64,000 bases of DNA, from NCBI RefSeq assembly GCF_000314995.1, contig NZ_BAEO01000024.1:26862-90861 (forward strand), read 5' to 3'. The notes beneath the pieces were generated by a model, which was not told where the DNA came from, ran no database searches, and saw only the letters and a program-made list of their open reading frames with translations. The translations under genes and the position numbers were made by a program. Of the stretch, positions 8,908 to 17,016 are shown piece after piece. Within the stretch, counting starts at the first letter, position 1. The number at the start of each line of letters is the position of its first letter. The DNA is from Paraglaciecola arctica BSs20135. Its GTDB lineage: Bacteria; Pseudomonadota; Gammaproteobacteria; Enterobacterales; Alteromonadaceae.

Positions 8908-11007
8908 ATGGCTTTTGATGTTGACGAGGAAATATTAGCCGACTTTCTGGTTGAAGCCGGAGAGATCTTAGAGTTATTACAAGAACAACTCGTTGAGTTA
9001 GAAAATAATCCTCAAGATTCGAATCTACTAAATGCTATTTTTAGGGGATATCATACCGTCAAAGGTGGGGCTGGGTTTTTATCACTGACTGAGTTAGTAG
9101 ATATATGCCATGGCGCAGAAAACGTTTTTGATGTTATGCGTAATGGTCAACGAGCGCTTACGCCTGAACTGATGGATGTTATATTACAAGCCACAGATGA
9201 AGTCGTGCAAATGTTTGATCTTGTCAAGGCCGGAGCTCCTCTGGTCGCAGCTGATAAGAGCCTGATCGATACACTTACCAGACTCAGTAAACCAGAATCA
9301 GCCGAAGAAGCCGCGCCTAAAAGTGAGCCTGAATCTGCAGTTAATAAAGCCACAGCTAATGATGAAGTAGCAACCGCCTCCGGTGATTTTAGTGAAGATG
9401 AATTTGAGGCATTGCTTGATGAGTTGCATGGCAGCGGGGCTCCAGTCTCTAAGGAACCTTCTGCGGTAGAAGAAACAACTGCAAATGATCAAGATATTAG
9501 TGATGATGAATTCGAGGCGCTACTCGATCAATTGCACGGTAAAGGTCAATTTAAAGGTGAAGAAAAAACTGCTAGTGAGCCGGTAACAGAGACCCCAAAA
9601 ACACCTGAGAAAAGTGTTTCTCCTGATGACATTTCTGATGATGAGTTTGAAGCTCTTTTAGATCAACTTCATGGCAAAGGTAAAGGTCCAGTAGAGCAAG
9701 AGCCTGAAAAACCAACTGCTGTAAGCGAAACTAAACCTGCGGAAGTAAAACAAGCTGCCGCACCAGTTGAGAAAGAAGAACAAACTAAAGCTGTCATAGC
9801 TAAAACAGAGGAGAAAAAATCTGCGCCTCCTCCTCAGGCAGAGACAACCGTAAGGGTCGACACTAAGCGTCTAGATCAGATTATGAATATGGTCGGCGAA
9901 TTAGTTTTAGTGAGAAACCGTCTACTCAGTCTTAGTACTAATGTTAATGATGAAAGTATGGCTAAGGCCATAGCCAATCTAGATGTGGTAACGGGTGACT
10001 TACAAGGCGCGGTGATGAAAACGCGTATGCAACCCATCAAGAAAGTATTTGGTCGTTTTCCTCGAGTTGTACGTGACCTTGCTAGAACATTAAAAAAAGA
10101 AATAACACTTGTACTTGAAGGCGAGGAGACTGACTTAGATAAAAATTTGGTTGAAGCCTTAGCCGATCCTTTAGTGCATTTAGTCCGAAATTCAGTTGAT
10201 CATGGTATTGAAATGCCAGAAGAAAGGAAGGCTGCAGGCAAACCCACTATGGGTACTGTTAAGTTGTCCGCATCTCAAGAAGGTGATCATATTCTACTGA
10301 GTATTATCGATGATGGTAAGGGCATGGATCCAGATAAACTTAAGGAAATTGCGGTTTCCCGAGGGGTAATGGATGCTGATACAGCAGCAAGAATGACCGA
10401 TGTTGAAGCTTTTAATTTGATTTTTGCCCCAGGATTTTCAACTAAAACTGAAATATCTGAAGTATCAGGCCGTGGTGTCGGTATGGATGTGGTAAAAACC
10501 AAAATCAATCAATTGAATGGTACCGTCAATATTGATTCCAAGATGGGCGTGGGCACTACACTTGAAATAAAAGTGCCTTTGACCTTGGCAATATTACCAA
10601 CGCTGATGATAGTCATAGGTAAACAAACCTTTGCTCTACCGCTAGGTTCTGTGAATGAAATCATCAACCTTGATATGAAAAAAACCAATACTGTTGATGG
10701 TCAGTTAACCATGATCGTCCGTTCTAAAGCTATACCATTATTTTATTTGGGTGAATGGTTAGCAAGAGGGGAAGTTAATATTGATAAAACCACAGGACAT
10801 GTTGTTGTGGTACAAATTGGTACTCAGCAGCTTGGCTTTGTAGTCGACGCACTGATTGGCCAAGAAGAAGTCGTTATTAAACCTTTGGATGAGTTGCTTC
10901 AAGGTACGCCTGGCATGGCGGGAGCAACCATAACAAGTGATGGTGGGATTGCGTTGATATTAGATGTACCCGGATTACTGAAAAGGTATGCGGCCAAAAA
11001 AACATAG
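8908..11007 (+). CDS. cheA: CheA, chemotaxis sensor kinase with a repeat-bearing linker
   Basis: A protein of 699 residues. The P1 phosphotransfer domain has the phospho-accepting His49 in GYHTVKGGAG. The dimerisation domain follows from about residue 313 (RLDQIMNMVGELVL), then the ATPase domain with the N-box (HLVRNSVDHG) and G-boxes (DDGKGMD, GRGVGMDVV), then the CheW-like P5 domain. Between P1 and P3, about residues 130-310 are acidic and Ala/Pro/Glu-rich, with no recognisable P2 domain. This linker carries three copies of a DEFEALLD.LHG motif at residues 162-175, 198-211 and 243-256. Confidence 0.97.
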   Translation: MAFDVDEEILADFLVEAGEILELLQEQLVELENNPQDSNLLNAIFRGYHTVKGGAGFLSLTELVDICHGAENVFDVMRNGQRALTPELMDVILQATDEVVQMFDLVKAGAPLVAADKSLIDTLTRLSKPESAEEAAPKSEPESAVNKATANDEVATASGDFSEDEFEALLDELHGSGAPVSKEPSAVEETTANDQDISDDEFEALLDQLHGKGQFKGEEKTASEPVTETPKTPEKSVSPDDISDDEFEALLDQLHGKGKGPVEQEPEKPTAVSETKPAEVKQAAAPVEKEEQTKAVIAKTEEKKSAPPPQAETTVRVDTKRLDQIMNMVGELVLVRNRLLSLSTNVNDESMAKAIANLDVVTGDLQGAVMKTRMQPIKKVFGRFPRVVRDLARTLKKEITLVLEGEETDLDKNLVEALADPLVHLVRNSVDHGIEMPEERKAAGKPTMGTVKLSASQEGDHILLSIIDDGKGMDPDKLKEIAVSRGVMDADTAARMTDVEAFNLIFAPGFSTKTEISEVSGRGVGMDVVKTKINQLNGTVNIDSKMGVGTTLEIKVPLTLAILPTLMIVIGKQTFALPLGSVNEIINLDMKKTNTVDGQLTMIVRSKAIPLFYLGEWLARGEVNIDKTTGHVVVVQIGTQQLGFVVDALIGQEEVVIKPLDELLQGTPGMAGATITSDGGIALILDVPGLLKRYAAKKT

Positions 11008-11074
11008 GTATTTATGCTCTTAAATAAGCCTAACGTGAAATTGATAATTATAGATACGGGTAAGATAGGCGAAG

Positions 11075-12187
11075 ATGGCATATAGGATTTTAATAGTTGA
11101 TGATTCAACTTTTTTTCGCCGCAGAATAAAACAGATACTTGAGGATGACGCTGAATTAGAGGTGGTTGGTGAAGCCAAAAATGGTCAGGAAGCGTTAACC
11201 TTAGTTGCATCTTTAAAACCTGATGTTGTGACAATGGATATTGAAATGCCCGTCATGGATGGGATCACAGCGGTGAAGAGAATAATGGCCAGTAATCCTG
11301 TTCCTATTATTATGTTTTCATCACTTACTCAGGAAGGCGCGCAAGCAACATTGAATGCATTGGATGCCGGAGCATTAGATTTTCTCCCTAAGAAATTCGA
11401 AGATATTGCTCTAAACAGAAAAGAAGCCATTCTGTTGCTACAAAACCGTGTTAAAGCTCTGTGTGGTAGAAAGTTGTTCGGTACTAGTTCATTGTCAAGA
11501 ACAGGCTCCAATGCATTTAGATCTACAACATCACCACCAATCAAAAATGTAAATAGAGTAGCAAGTACACTAGTTAAAAAGACCAAATTCGACGCTTCCG
11601 CTTCCAGTCACTATGCTTGTTTAGCTATAGGTACCTCTACCGGGGGACCTGTGGCGTTACAGAAAATTTTGACTGAGTTACCGAGTAACTTCCCTATCCC
11701 AGTAGTGTTGGTGCAGCATATGCCAGGTACATTTACTCAGGCCTTTGCGAAACGCTTACATGAATTATGTGCTGTAACAGTTAAAGAAGCTGTTCATGGT
11801 GAAAGGTTGACCCCTGGGGTCTGTTATCTCGCTCCCGGTGGTAAACAAATGACCATTGAGGGCAGAGCGGGTAATGCAACAGTCACCATTTCTGAGCCCG
11901 AGCGTTTTCCTGATACAGCTTATAAGCCTAGTGTTGATGTGACTTTTGATTCTGTGGCGCAGGTTTATGCTGGTAATGTACTTGCTGTTATCTTAACGGG
12001 TATGGGGGCTGATGGTAGGGAAGGTTGCAAAACTTTAAAAGCCAAGGGTGCTAAAATATGGGCGCAAGATGAGCAGAGTAGCGTTGTATACGGGATGCCT
12101 CAGGCAGTAACTGTTGCCAATATATCCGAAGCAAATTATGACATTGCTCATATGGCAAGTCATATAATTAGCGAAATATTAGACTAA
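11075..12187 (+). CDS. cheB: CheB, receptor methylesterase/glutamine deamidase
   Basis: A protein of 370 residues. The N-terminal receiver domain has the acidic pair in IVDDST and phospho-acceptor Asp in VTMDIEMPVMDG. A variable linker follows. The C-terminal methylesterase domain (from about residue 180) has the Ser of GTSTGGPVAL, the His of VQHMPG and the Asp of GMGADGR as its catalytic triad. CheB demethylates chemoreceptors for adaptation. It lies between cheA and the parC-parP pair; cheR is not in this window. Confidence 0.97.
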   Translation: MAYRILIVDDSTFFRRRIKQILEDDAELEVVGEAKNGQEALTLVASLKPDVVTMDIEMPVMDGITAVKRIMASNPVPIIMFSSLTQEGAQATLNALDAGALDFLPKKFEDIALNRKEAILLLQNRVKALCGRKLFGTSSLSRTGSNAFRSTTSPPIKNVNRVASTLVKKTKFDASASSHYACLAIGTSTGGPVALQKILTELPSNFPIPVVLVQHMPGTFTQAFAKRLHELCAVTVKEAVHGERLTPGVCYLAPGGKQMTIEGRAGNATVTISEPERFPDTAYKPSVDVTFDSVAQVYAGNVLAVILTGMGADGREGCKTLKAKGAKIWAQDEQSSVVYGMPQAVTVANISEANYDIAHMASHIISEILD

Positions 12188-12285
12188 GGCAAAGGAGCAC
12201 TGTGAGTGTTGTTTCAAAATGAGAATGTTGAACTAAGTGTCTCTGGAATCTCTTTGACTCTCATTTTTGAAGGGTGGTTTTTAGT

Positions 12286-13065
12286 TTGGTAGTTTGGACT
12301 GTCGCGAATCATAAAGGTGGTGTAGGTAAAACTACTACAACTGTTACCCTCGGCGGTTTGTTGGCACAAAGTGGACAACGAGTGATATTAGTTGATACAG
12401 ATCCACAGGCCTCATTAAGTTATTATTTTGGTGTTGATTCAGAAGAATTATCTACAAGTTTGTATAATGTCTTTATGGCTGGGAAGTCGGTTACTAAAGA
12501 TGATGTTTTAAACTGTCTTTGTTCGACTAAATTGGACTCTTTGTTTATTTTACCTGCGACAATGGCATTAGCTACTCTTGATCGAAAGTTAGGCACACAA
12601 AGTGGAATGGGATTAATTTTGCGGCGCGCCTTGGATCTTTTACGAGATGAGTTTGATTACGCAATTATTGATTGTCCGCCTGTTTTAGGTGTGTTGATGA
12701 TTAACGCTTTGGCTGCGTGTGACAGGGTTGTTATCCCAGTACAGACCGAGTTTTTGGCGTTAAAAGGTTTGGAGCGAATGATGCATTCTATGGAAATCAT
12801 GCAAAAATCTCTAGCAAAAACATTTGCTTATACTATAGTGCCAACAATGTACGATAAACGTGTTAACGCGGCAACTGAAGCATACAGTACCTTAATTCGC
12901 ACCTATAAAGATAGAATGTGGGCTGGGTTAATTCCAATTGATACACGATTTAGAGATGCCAGTCAGGCGCAAAGCCCGCCATCAGTATATTGCCCGAAAT
13001 CCCGAGGGGTTTTCGCCTATGCTAAATTATTGAGTTATTTACAAAAATTGGAAACACAAAAATGA
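12286..13065 (+). CDS. parC: ParC-type ParA ATPase for polar chemotaxis arrays
   Basis: A ParA/Soj-family ATPase of about 260 residues with the deviant Walker A motif HKGGVGKTTT near its N-terminus and VDTDPQAS and IDCPPVLG as later motifs. Placed between cheB and a CheW-like gene, it matches ParC of Vibrio, which recruits chemotaxis arrays to the cell pole. The frame is open from GTG 12274, but that codon overlaps the GAAGGG ribosome-binding site (12269-12274), so TTG 12286 (LVVWTVANHKGG) is preferred. It overlaps the parP start (ATGA at 13062). Confidence 0.88.
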   Translation: MVVWTVANHKGGVGKTTTTVTLGGLLAQSGQRVILVDTDPQASLSYYFGVDSEELSTSLYNVFMAGKSVTKDDVLNCLCSTKLDSLFILPATMALATLDRKLGTQSGMGLILRRALDLLRDEFDYAIIDCPPVLGVLMINALAACDRVVIPVQTEFLALKGLERMMHSMEIMQKSLAKTFAYTIVPTMYDKRVNAATEAYSTLIRTYKDRMWAGLIPIDTRFRDASQAQSPPSVYCPKSRGVFAYAKLLSYLQKLETQK

Positions 13066-13286
13066 GCGGTAATCCCTTCGCTAACGAAGATGTGATGGAA
13101 GATTACATGTCAGCTTTGTTGACAGAAGAGCCTATTATTGAAGATGTTCAACGTCAGTCTGTTGAACAGTTGCTGAAGACTGCGCCTATTCCTAGAACTA
13201 AGCCTTTTATTCAACCAATAGAAGAATCTGTTCCAGTGATTGCTAAAGTTCTAGAGTCTCAGGTCGAAAAAAAAGCAAGTAACTGA
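13062..13286 (+). CDS. parP: ParP N-terminal fragment (frame broken at an A8 run)
   Basis: A 74-residue ORF starting in ATGA overlap with parC. It has an acidic N-terminus containing DYMSALL and a proline-rich linker (IPRTKPFIQPIEES), as expected for the N-terminal part of ParP. It stops at TGA 13284-13286 just after a run of eight A (13267-13274). The +1 frame stays open through this point and continues without a stop into the CheW-like part at 13339. Together they would give one ParP-like protein of about 235 residues. Confidence 0.75.
   Translation: MSGNPFANEDVMEDYMSALLTEEPIIEDVQRQSVEQLLKTAPIPRTKPFIQPIEESVPVIAKVLESQVEKKASN
13267..13274 (+). other. A8 homopolymer at the parP frameshift
   Basis: Eight consecutive A at the exact place where the N-terminal parP frame must change to the +1 frame. 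Removing one A joins the frames as EKK-QVTDKTL with no stop. Explanations are a sequencing or assembly indel, a real mutation, or transcriptional slippage giving A7 transcripts. The sequence cannot choose between them. Confidence 0.7.
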
Positions 13287-13338
13287 TAAAACACTAACAA
13301 AAGTTGTCATACCTGTTATTCCTAAAGGGGAATTTCAA

Positions 13339-13767
13339 GTGTTACTGTTTGAAGTGGCAGGATTAACATTAGCTGTGCCTTTGACTGAATTAGGTGGCAT
13401 ACATCAGATTGAGACTGTTAATCCTCTGTTTGGTAAACCTGCATGGTTTAAAGGTGTTTTGCTACATCGTGACGAAAAGTATAATGTGGTTGATACAGCA
13501 AAATGGGTAATGCCAGAAAAAGCTCTTGAAAAGCTGGCAGAAACCACAAAATATCAATATCTTATAGTATTAGGTGAAAGTGGTTGGGGGTTAGGCTGTG
13601 AAAGTCTGATTACCACCGAGACATTGTTACCAGATGAAGTGAAATGGCGAAATGTTGAAGCTAGTCGCCCATGGTTATCTGGGATGGTTAAAAAGAAAAT
13701 GTGTGCTTTGGTGAATGTTCCACAGTTTATTAACATGTTGAACCAAGGTTTAAGCAGTAACGATTAG
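13339..13767 (+). CDS. parP: ParP C-terminal CheW-like domain (second half of the broken gene)
   Basis: A 142-residue ORF from GTG 13339 that forms a CheW-like domain (LLFEVAGLTLAVPLTELGGI, WFKGVLLHRDEKYNVVD, GWGLGCE). In Vibrio, ParP links ParC to CheA and prevents array detachment through such a domain. The GTG has no good ribosome-binding site, and the same frame is open upstream to the A8 run, so it was probably not an independent gene. It is followed 25 bases later by cheW. Confidence 0.8.
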   Translation: MLLFEVAGLTLAVPLTELGGIHQIETVNPLFGKPAWFKGVLLHRDEKYNVVDTAKWVMPEKALEKLAETTKYQYLIVLGESGWGLGCESLITTETLLPDEVKWRNVEASRPWLSGMVKKKMCALVNVPQFINMLNQGLSSND

Positions 13768-13792
13768 CCTATTTAAGGCCGGAGCAATGGGT

Positions 13793-14287
13793 ATGAGTAA
13801 CGACAGAAATTCAAGTAATGCAGCAGCCGCGAACGGTGATGAAGTCTTGCAGTGGGTTACCTATAAATTAGGCGACGAGACTTACGGTATTAATGTTATG
13901 CAAGTACAAGAAGTACTGCGTCATACCGAAATCGCTCCAGTACCAGGTGCTCCCGATTATGTCCTGGGGATAATTAATCTAAGAGGAAACGTTGTTACCG
14001 TTATCGATACGCGTTCTCGTTTTGGGTTACCCGCTTCTGGTATTACAGATAGCACCCGTATCGTCATTATCGAGTCAGAAGAACAAGTGGTTGGTATTCT
14101 CGTCGACAGTGTCGCTGAAGTAGTGTATTTACGCTCTTCAGAAATCGACAGTGCACCTAATGTGGGTACAGAAGAAAGTGCGAAGTTTATTCAGGGGGTG
14201 AGTAACAGAGATGGAGAATTGCTTATCCTTGTTGACTTAAATAAATTGCTCAATGACGAAGAGTGGACCGAAATCACCAATATTTAA
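13793..14287 (+). CDS. cheW: CheW, chemotaxis coupling protein
   Basis: A protein of about 165 residues with a single CheW domain (WVTYKLGDETYGINVMQVQEVLR, VLGIINLRGNVVTVIDTR, GILVDSVAEV). CheW bridges CheA and the receptors. Two start codons are possible: ATG 13787 lies only two bases from GGAG (13781-13784), while ATG 13793 (MSNDRNSS) has the usual spacing of eight, so the second is chosen. It ends the recognisable chemotaxis genes before a DUF2802 gene. Confidence 0.97.
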   Translation: MSNDRNSSNAAAANGDEVLQWVTYKLGDETYGINVMQVQEVLRHTEIAPVPGAPDYVLGIINLRGNVVTVIDTRSRFGLPASGITDSTRIVIIESEEQVVGILVDSVAEVVYLRSSEIDSAPNVGTEESAKFIQGVSNRDGELLILVDLNKLLNDEEWTEITNI

Positions 14288-14378
14288 ATGTGGAATTTAG
14301 GCAGCACTTTTCTCTTAGGCGTAATTTTCCAGCCTACGTTATAGTGAGATGTATTTTGTTGTCCTTTTAGAGATAATT

Positions 14379-14801
14379 ATGAGTTTTCCATTATTACTAA
14401 GTTTAATAGCATTGATTGTCTCCATTGTTTGTTTAACTTTTTTGATCGTGTTGTTTAAGCGCTATAACACCCAGCTTGAAATCATTGTGTCGCAGAGTAG
14501 TTCACTGTCAGAATTAAGCAAAACAGTGAATAACCTCAATGAAGCATTACATGAAATCCGTAGCGGTAATTATGGAGTTAGTAGCCGTGTCAAAGAATTA
14601 GTTCAGCAAGTCGATAATTTACAGGCAGCTCAACAAAGTTTAGTTGAAAATTTAGTCGAACAAGATCCGCAAAGCCGTTTCTATAGCAAAGGTACTAAAC
14701 TTATTAGTCAAGGCGCTAGTCTTGAAGATGTGATGCGAGAATGTGATATGCCTGCCGCAGAAGCTGAATTATTGTTTAATCTTCATAAAAGCCAAAAATA
14801 A
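14379..14801 (+). CDS. DUF2802 family membrane-anchored protein
   Basis: A protein of about 140 residues: an N-terminal membrane segment (LLSLIALIVSIVCLTFLIVL), a coiled-coil-like middle and a helical C-terminus (SQGASLEDVMRECDMPAAEAELL) typical of DUF2802. Genes of this family commonly follow cheW at the end of this operon in Alteromonadales and Vibrionales; the function is unknown. ATG 14349 is open in frame but would add a poor N-terminus, so ATG 14379 is preferred. The stop is directly followed by a C9-A8 tract. Confidence 0.8.
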   Translation: MSFPLLLSLIALIVSIVCLTFLIVLFKRYNTQLEIIVSQSSSLSELSKTVNNLNEALHEIRSGNYGVSSRVKELVQQVDNLQAAQQSLVENLVEQDPQSRFYSKGTKLISQGASLEDVMRECDMPAAEAELLFNLHKSQK

Positions 14802-14825
14802 CCCCCCCCCAAAAAAAAGAAAAAA
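14802..14825. repeat. C9-A8-G-A6 homopolymer tract
   Basis: Nine C (14802-14810), eight A (14811-14818), one G, then six A (14820-14825), immediately after the DUF2802 stop codon. It is non-coding, so length changes would not alter a protein here. It could be a sequencing-prone site; no hairpin was seen with it. Confidence 0.9.
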
Positions 14826-14879
14826 TTACAGTTTAATTTGTGGATCACTTTGTCTATCTAAGACTGATTTTTATATTTC

Positions 14880-14917
14880 TATAATTTTTGTTTAGACGTC
14901 TAGACGTAAAGATGTTG
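14880..14917 (+). promoter_or_regulatory. MetJ operator (three tandem met boxes) and -10 of metA
   Basis: AGACGTCT at 14894-14901 is a perfect met box. AGACGTAA (14902-14909) and AGATGTTG (14910-14917) follow directly in 8-base register and are weaker. TATAAT at 14880-14885 is a likely -10 just upstream, so MetJ with S-adenosylmethionine would cover the start of transcription. metA starts about 57 bases downstream. No convincing -35 was identified. Confidence 0.85.
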
Positions 14918-14974
14918 ACTTTTTTAGCGTATTGAGCCAAATTTGTTGGTATCACTTTTAGCCTTAGATCTGTT

Positions 14975-15895
14975 ATGCCGATTAGAATTCCAAGTAACTT
15001 GCCCGCACAAAATGTGCTAAACAAGGAAAATATTTTTTTTATGGATACCGAGCGTGCCGCGACGCAAGATATTCGGCCAATGGAAGTGGGTATCTTGAAT
15101 TTGATGCCTAATAAAATGGAAACTGAAGAGCAGTTTTTACGTTTGCTCTCAAATACTCCTTTGCAGGTAAATATCGATTTAATTCGTATTGATAACCAAG
15201 CCCCTAAAAACACTCCTGCAGCGCACATGGATAATTTCTATGTGGAATTTGATGACGTGGCAAATAAAAAATATGACGGATTAATTGTAACAGGCGCGCC
15301 ACTTGCACATCTTGCCTATCAAGATGTGAAGTATTGGGAAAAAATGACTCTCATTATGGATTGGGCACGTCGCCATGTGCAGTCTACTTTATTTTCATGT
15401 TGGGCCGCTCATGCAGCTATTTATCATTTTTTCGGTAAAAATAGGCAAATTCGTGACCATAAGTTAAGCGGTGTTTATCGCCACTTCGTACAAAATGAGC
15501 ATGATGAATTACTCAGAGGTTTTGATCCTGCCTTTTACGCTCCGCAATCACGCTATGGTGAAATAAGCTTGGCAGACTACGCTTCCATACCTGAACTGAA
15601 TGTATTGGCTAAGTCAGATGAAGGTGGTGCTTATATAGTCGCATCTGAAGATAAACGTTTAGTGTTTGTGACTGGTCATCCTGAGTACGACCCCGATAGT
15701 TTAAAACAAGAATACCAAAGAGATTTATCGACTAATGGTCAGCCGCAAATCCCAGTAAACTACTTCGTGGATAATGATCCAAATAAAGATCCTATGGTTA
15801 ATTGGCGAGCCCATGGAAGTTTATTGTTTACTAATTGGTTGAATTATTACGTTTACCAAAATACCCCTTATGACTTGGATCAGCTTTCTGAGTAA
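14975..15895 (+). CDS. metA: Homoserine O-succinyltransferase (MetA)
   Basis: A protein of 306 residues of the MetA family, transferring an acyl group from acyl-CoA to homoserine in the first committed step of methionine synthesis. Visible features are the N-terminal MPIRIPSNLPA, GILNLMPNKMETE, the catalytic Cys in STLFSCWAAHAA and the catalytic His in VTGHPEYD. The acyl donor (succinyl or acetyl) cannot be told reliably from the family alone. The MetJ operator lies upstream and metH follows after 41 bases. Confidence 0.96.
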   Translation: MPIRIPSNLPAQNVLNKENIFFMDTERAATQDIRPMEVGILNLMPNKMETEEQFLRLLSNTPLQVNIDLIRIDNQAPKNTPAAHMDNFYVEFDDVANKKYDGLIVTGAPLAHLAYQDVKYWEKMTLIMDWARRHVQSTLFSCWAAHAAIYHFFGKNRQIRDHKLSGVYRHFVQNEHDELLRGFDPAFYAPQSRYGEISLADYASIPELNVLAKSDEGGAYIVASEDKRLVFVTGHPEYDPDSLKQEYQRDLSTNGQPQIPVNYFVDNDPNKDPMVNWRAHGSLLFTNWLNYYVYQNTPYDLDQLSE

Positions 15896-15936
15896 AAAAA
15901 TTAATTTATATAGTGTAAGAGTGAAGAGGAAATACA

Positions 15937-17007
15937 TTGAGTCAGCGAATGGCCCCAAAACAATTAAAAGAACAACTGATTGACGCTGCAAATAAACGTA
16001 TTTTGTTGCTTGATGGTGCCATGGGCACCATGATCCAAGAACACAAACTAGAAGAAGCGGATTATCGAGGTGAGCGTTTTGCTGATTGGCATTCTGATGT
16101 GAAAGGCAACAACGATTTATTAGTTTTGAGTCAGCCTAAGATCATCTATGACATTCACTGTGCGTATCTTGAAGCGGGTGCCGATATTATTGAAACCAAC
16201 ACATTCAACGCTACCACTATCTCCATGTCTGATTACAATATGCAAGACTTGGCAAAAGAGATAAATATTGAGGCAACTAAGTTAGCTAAAAAAGCAGCAG
16301 ATAAATTTACCGCACTAACACCGGATAAACCTAGATTTGTAGCAGGTGTTTTAGGGCCGACTAGTCGCACCGCCTCGATTTCTCCTGACGTAAACGACCC
16401 CGCCAAACGTAACGTTACCTTTGATGAATTGGTTGCAGCTTATGTGGAAGCGACTCATGGATTGATTGAGGGTGGCGCAGATTTGATCATGGTGGAAACC
16501 ATTTTTGATACCTTAAATGCTAAAGCAGCAGTGTTTGCGGTACAGACAGTTTTTGATGAGCTGGGATTCAGTTTACCTGTGATGATTTCTGGCACTATTA
16601 CCGATGCCTCTGGGCGCACATTATCTGGTCAAACGGCTGAAGCTTTTTATTATTCAATGAACCATGTAGAACCCTTTTCTTTTGGCTTAAATTGCGCATT
16701 AGGTCCTGATTTATTGCGCCAATATGTAGAGGAAATATCTCAAATATCCGAATGTTTTGTCTCCGCCCATCCTAATGCGGGTTTACCTAATGAGTTTGGT
16801 GAATACGATATGGAAAGTGACGAGATGGCTGCGCACATTAAAGAGTGGGCAGAGTCAGGTCTATTAAACATTGTGGGTGGCTGTTGTGGCAGCACGCCAA
16901 AACACATTGCGGCCATAGCCGATGCGGTAAAAGATTTCGCACCTCGTAAAATAGTCCAAAGAGAGGTGAAAATGCGCCTGTCTGGTTTAGAACCTTTTGT
17001 CCATTAG
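15937..17007 (+). CDS. metH: MetH N-terminal subunit: homocysteine-binding domain
   Basis: A 356-residue protein matching the first domain of cobalamin-dependent methionine synthase. It has the barrel start [13 protein letters not shown], and zinc-binding cysteines in LNCALG and in [11 protein letters not shown]. It ends with [12 protein letters not shown] at TAG 17005-17007, exactly at the linker where E. coli MetH runs on into its folate domain. The start is TTG 15937 with AAGAGGA at 15924-15930; ATG 15949 is an alternative. The rest of MetH follows as a separate ORF. Confidence 0.9.
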   Translation: MSQRMAPKQLKEQLIDAANKRILLLDGAMGTMIQEHKLEEADYRGERFADWHSDVKGNNDLLVLSQPKIIYDIHCAYLEAGADIIETNTFNATTISMSDYNMQDLAKEINIEATKLAKKAADKFTALTPDKPRFVAGVLGPTSRTASISPDVNDPAKRNVTFDELVAAYVEATHGLIEGGADLIMVETIFDTLNAKAAVFAVQTVFDELGFSLPVMISGTITDASGRTLSGQTAEAFYYSMNHVEPFSFGLNCALGPDLLRQYVEEISQISECFVSAHPNAGLPNEFGEYDMESDEMAAHIKEWAESGLLNIVGGCCGSTPKHIAAIADAVKDFAPRKIVQREVKMRLSGLEPFVH

Positions 17008-17016
17008 GCGGTTGTG

